From NCBI GenBank assembly GCA_946413945.1, contig CAMKMR010000128.1:1-5804 (forward strand): a stretch of 5,804 nt of DNA, in the 5' to 3' direction. The translations under genes were made by a program, and so were the position numbers. This DNA comes from an uncultured Lachnospiraceae bacterium (lineage in GTDB: Bacteria > Bacillota > Clostridia > Lachnospirales > Lachnospiraceae). Within the stretch, counting starts at the first letter, position 1. The number at the start of each line of letters is the position of its first letter. The notes under the pieces were generated by a model, which saw only the letters and a program-made list of their open reading frames with translations, was not told the DNA's origin and did no database searches. Shown one piece after another: positions 4,984 to 5,804 of the stretch.

Positions 4984-5804
4984 GCTATTATCTTATCTCC
5001 TATATAGTTCTTTTCAATGATTTCCAGCGTCTTTACTACTCTGTTCATTTCTTCATGGGTTCCGATTGTCATGCGAATATAATCTTTTACCTTCTCGTCG
5101 TTGTAGTGCCTTACGAGAATTCCGTATTTCTTGAGTTCGTCGCACAAAACGCCAGCAGGAGTCTTGAAAGCCTTAAAGAATACGAAATTAGTAGTTGTCG
5201 GAATAACTTCATACCCCATGTTTCTTAATCTCTTTTCCAGAAGTTCTCTCTCATTTATAACCCTGTTAACACAGTATTCAAAGTATTCCTCGTCATTAAC
5301 TGCCGCGCAGCCGCCAACAATTGCCAGTGAGCTTAAGTTAAAAGGATTAAAGGCAAACTTGATGTTGTTCATATCCTCGATGATGCTCTTTGAAGAAAGG
5401 GCAAAACCGATTCTAGCACCAGGCATATTTCTTGACTTTGAGAAAGTATAAACCACCACCAGATTGCTGTACTTGTTAATAAGCGAATATACCGACTCAT
5501 TGCCATAGTCCACGTAGGCCTCATCAATAATAACCATTCTGTCCTTCTTGGAAGCCACAAGCCTCTCGATGTCAGCCACCGGAATAGCCAGGCCCGTCGG
5601 ATTATTAGGGTTAGCTATGATAACGTCTCTATCCGACTCAATGTAAGGCTCGATATCCAGCGTAAAGTCATCTCTGAGCGGAATCTGCTCATAATCAAGT
5701 CTGTAGGCCTTTGAATAGATTCTGTAGAAATCGTAGGTAATATCAGGAAAACAGATTTTCATACCAGGTCTGAAAAAGCTCATAAGGCAGAAACTAAGCA
5801 CTTC
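4980..5804 (-). CDS. hisC: Histidinol-phosphate aminotransferase-like PLP enzyme, 5' end cut off
   Basis: The reading frame runs off the right edge. 274 codons are visible and about 80 N-terminal residues are missing compared with the usual 350 or so. The GTG at 5801 is not the start, since the frame continues through Glu (EVLSFCLMSF), matching the HisC core after its N-G-S-D-E motif. Counting from that GTG, NPNNPTG is at 64-70, the PLP-binding Asp in DEAYVDY at 93, the Schiff-base lysine in FSKSRNMPGARIGF at 122, and the phosphate-contact Arg at 130. These define a fold-type I, class II aminotransferase of the HisC group, which makes histidinol phosphate from imidazole-acetol phosphate and glutamate. 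No other his genes are visible, and the partner is a permease. A related amino acid aminotransferase is therefore possible. It overlaps the transporter gene by 4 bp. Confidence 0.88.
   Translation of the reverse strand, partial: EVLSFCLMSFFRPGMKICFPDITYDFYRIYSKAYRLDYEQIPLRDDFTLDIEPYIESDRDVIIANPNNPTGLAIPVADIERLVASKKDRMVIIDEAYVDYGNESVYSLINKYSNLVVVYTFSKSRNMPGARIGFALSSKSIIEDMNNIKFAFNPFNLSSLAIVGGCAAVNDEEYFEYCVNRVINERELLEKRLRNMGYEVIPTTTNFVFFKAFKTPAGVLCDELKKYGILVRHYNDEKVKDYIRMTIGTHEEMNRVVKTLEIIEKNYIGDKIIA

Noticed and set aside
5131..5451. Plus-strand ORF of 106 codons opposite the aminotransferase
   Set aside because: It is an antisense shadow of conserved PLP-enzyme sequence. The minus-strand ORF at 5369-5560 is likewise an out-of-frame shadow.

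Overview
The window looks like chromosomal DNA of an AT-rich, low-GC Gram-positive anaerobe, most likely a Clostridia/Lachnospiraceae-type bacterium. The evidence is strong GGAGG-type ribosome binding sites, Firmicutes-like -35/-10 boxes, an HxlR (DUF24) regulator beside a nitroreductase, and protein sequences typical of that group. This placement is from memory of families, not from a search. No phage, transposon, CRISPR or RNA gene was recognised.

Layout. Bases 1-91 are a contiguous 36-bp tandem repeat (two full copies and a partial third) abutting the 3' end of a gene. Bases 95-2541 hold a minus-strand run of three genes, in transcription order: an extended-SDR NAD(P)-dependent epimerase-like protein (start reassigned to a GTG at 2541), a two-TM membrane-anchored GNAT acetyltransferase, and a beta-phosphoglucomutase-like HAD phosphatase starting with TTG. 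A good promoter lies at 2583-2612. Bases 2651-3665 hold a divergent regulator/enzyme pair: an HxlR-family regulator on minus and a small FMN nitroreductase on plus (start reassigned to ATG 3147). A 20-bp inverted repeat between them covers the predicted -35 region of both genes. Bases 3666-4068 have no standard gene. They hold a weak hairpin after the nitroreductase and two short minus-strand ORFs (58 and 33 codons) that look like remnants or small genes trailing the next operon. Bases 4069-5804 hold a minus-strand pair overlapping by 4 bp: a histidinol-phosphate-type aminotransferase (5' end cut by the window edge) and a 10-TM AEC-family (auxin efflux carrier-like) transporter.

How the parts may work together. 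The HxlR/nitroreductase pair fits the known pattern in which a thiol-sensing DUF24 regulator controls a flavin reductase that detoxifies quinones or other electrophiles. The aminotransferase and permease are probably translationally coupled and may handle an amino or keto acid. The SDR-GNAT-HAD run is a set of small-molecule modifying enzymes with no recognisable shared pathway.

I do not see a convincing new system. The most unusual points are small-scale: a tandem array that resembles the 3' end of the adjacent HAD gene, a 19-bp duplication that sits over the acetyltransferase start codon and creates an out-of-frame leader ORF, an 8-G tract near the end of the regulator gene, and the shared-operator divergent promoter.
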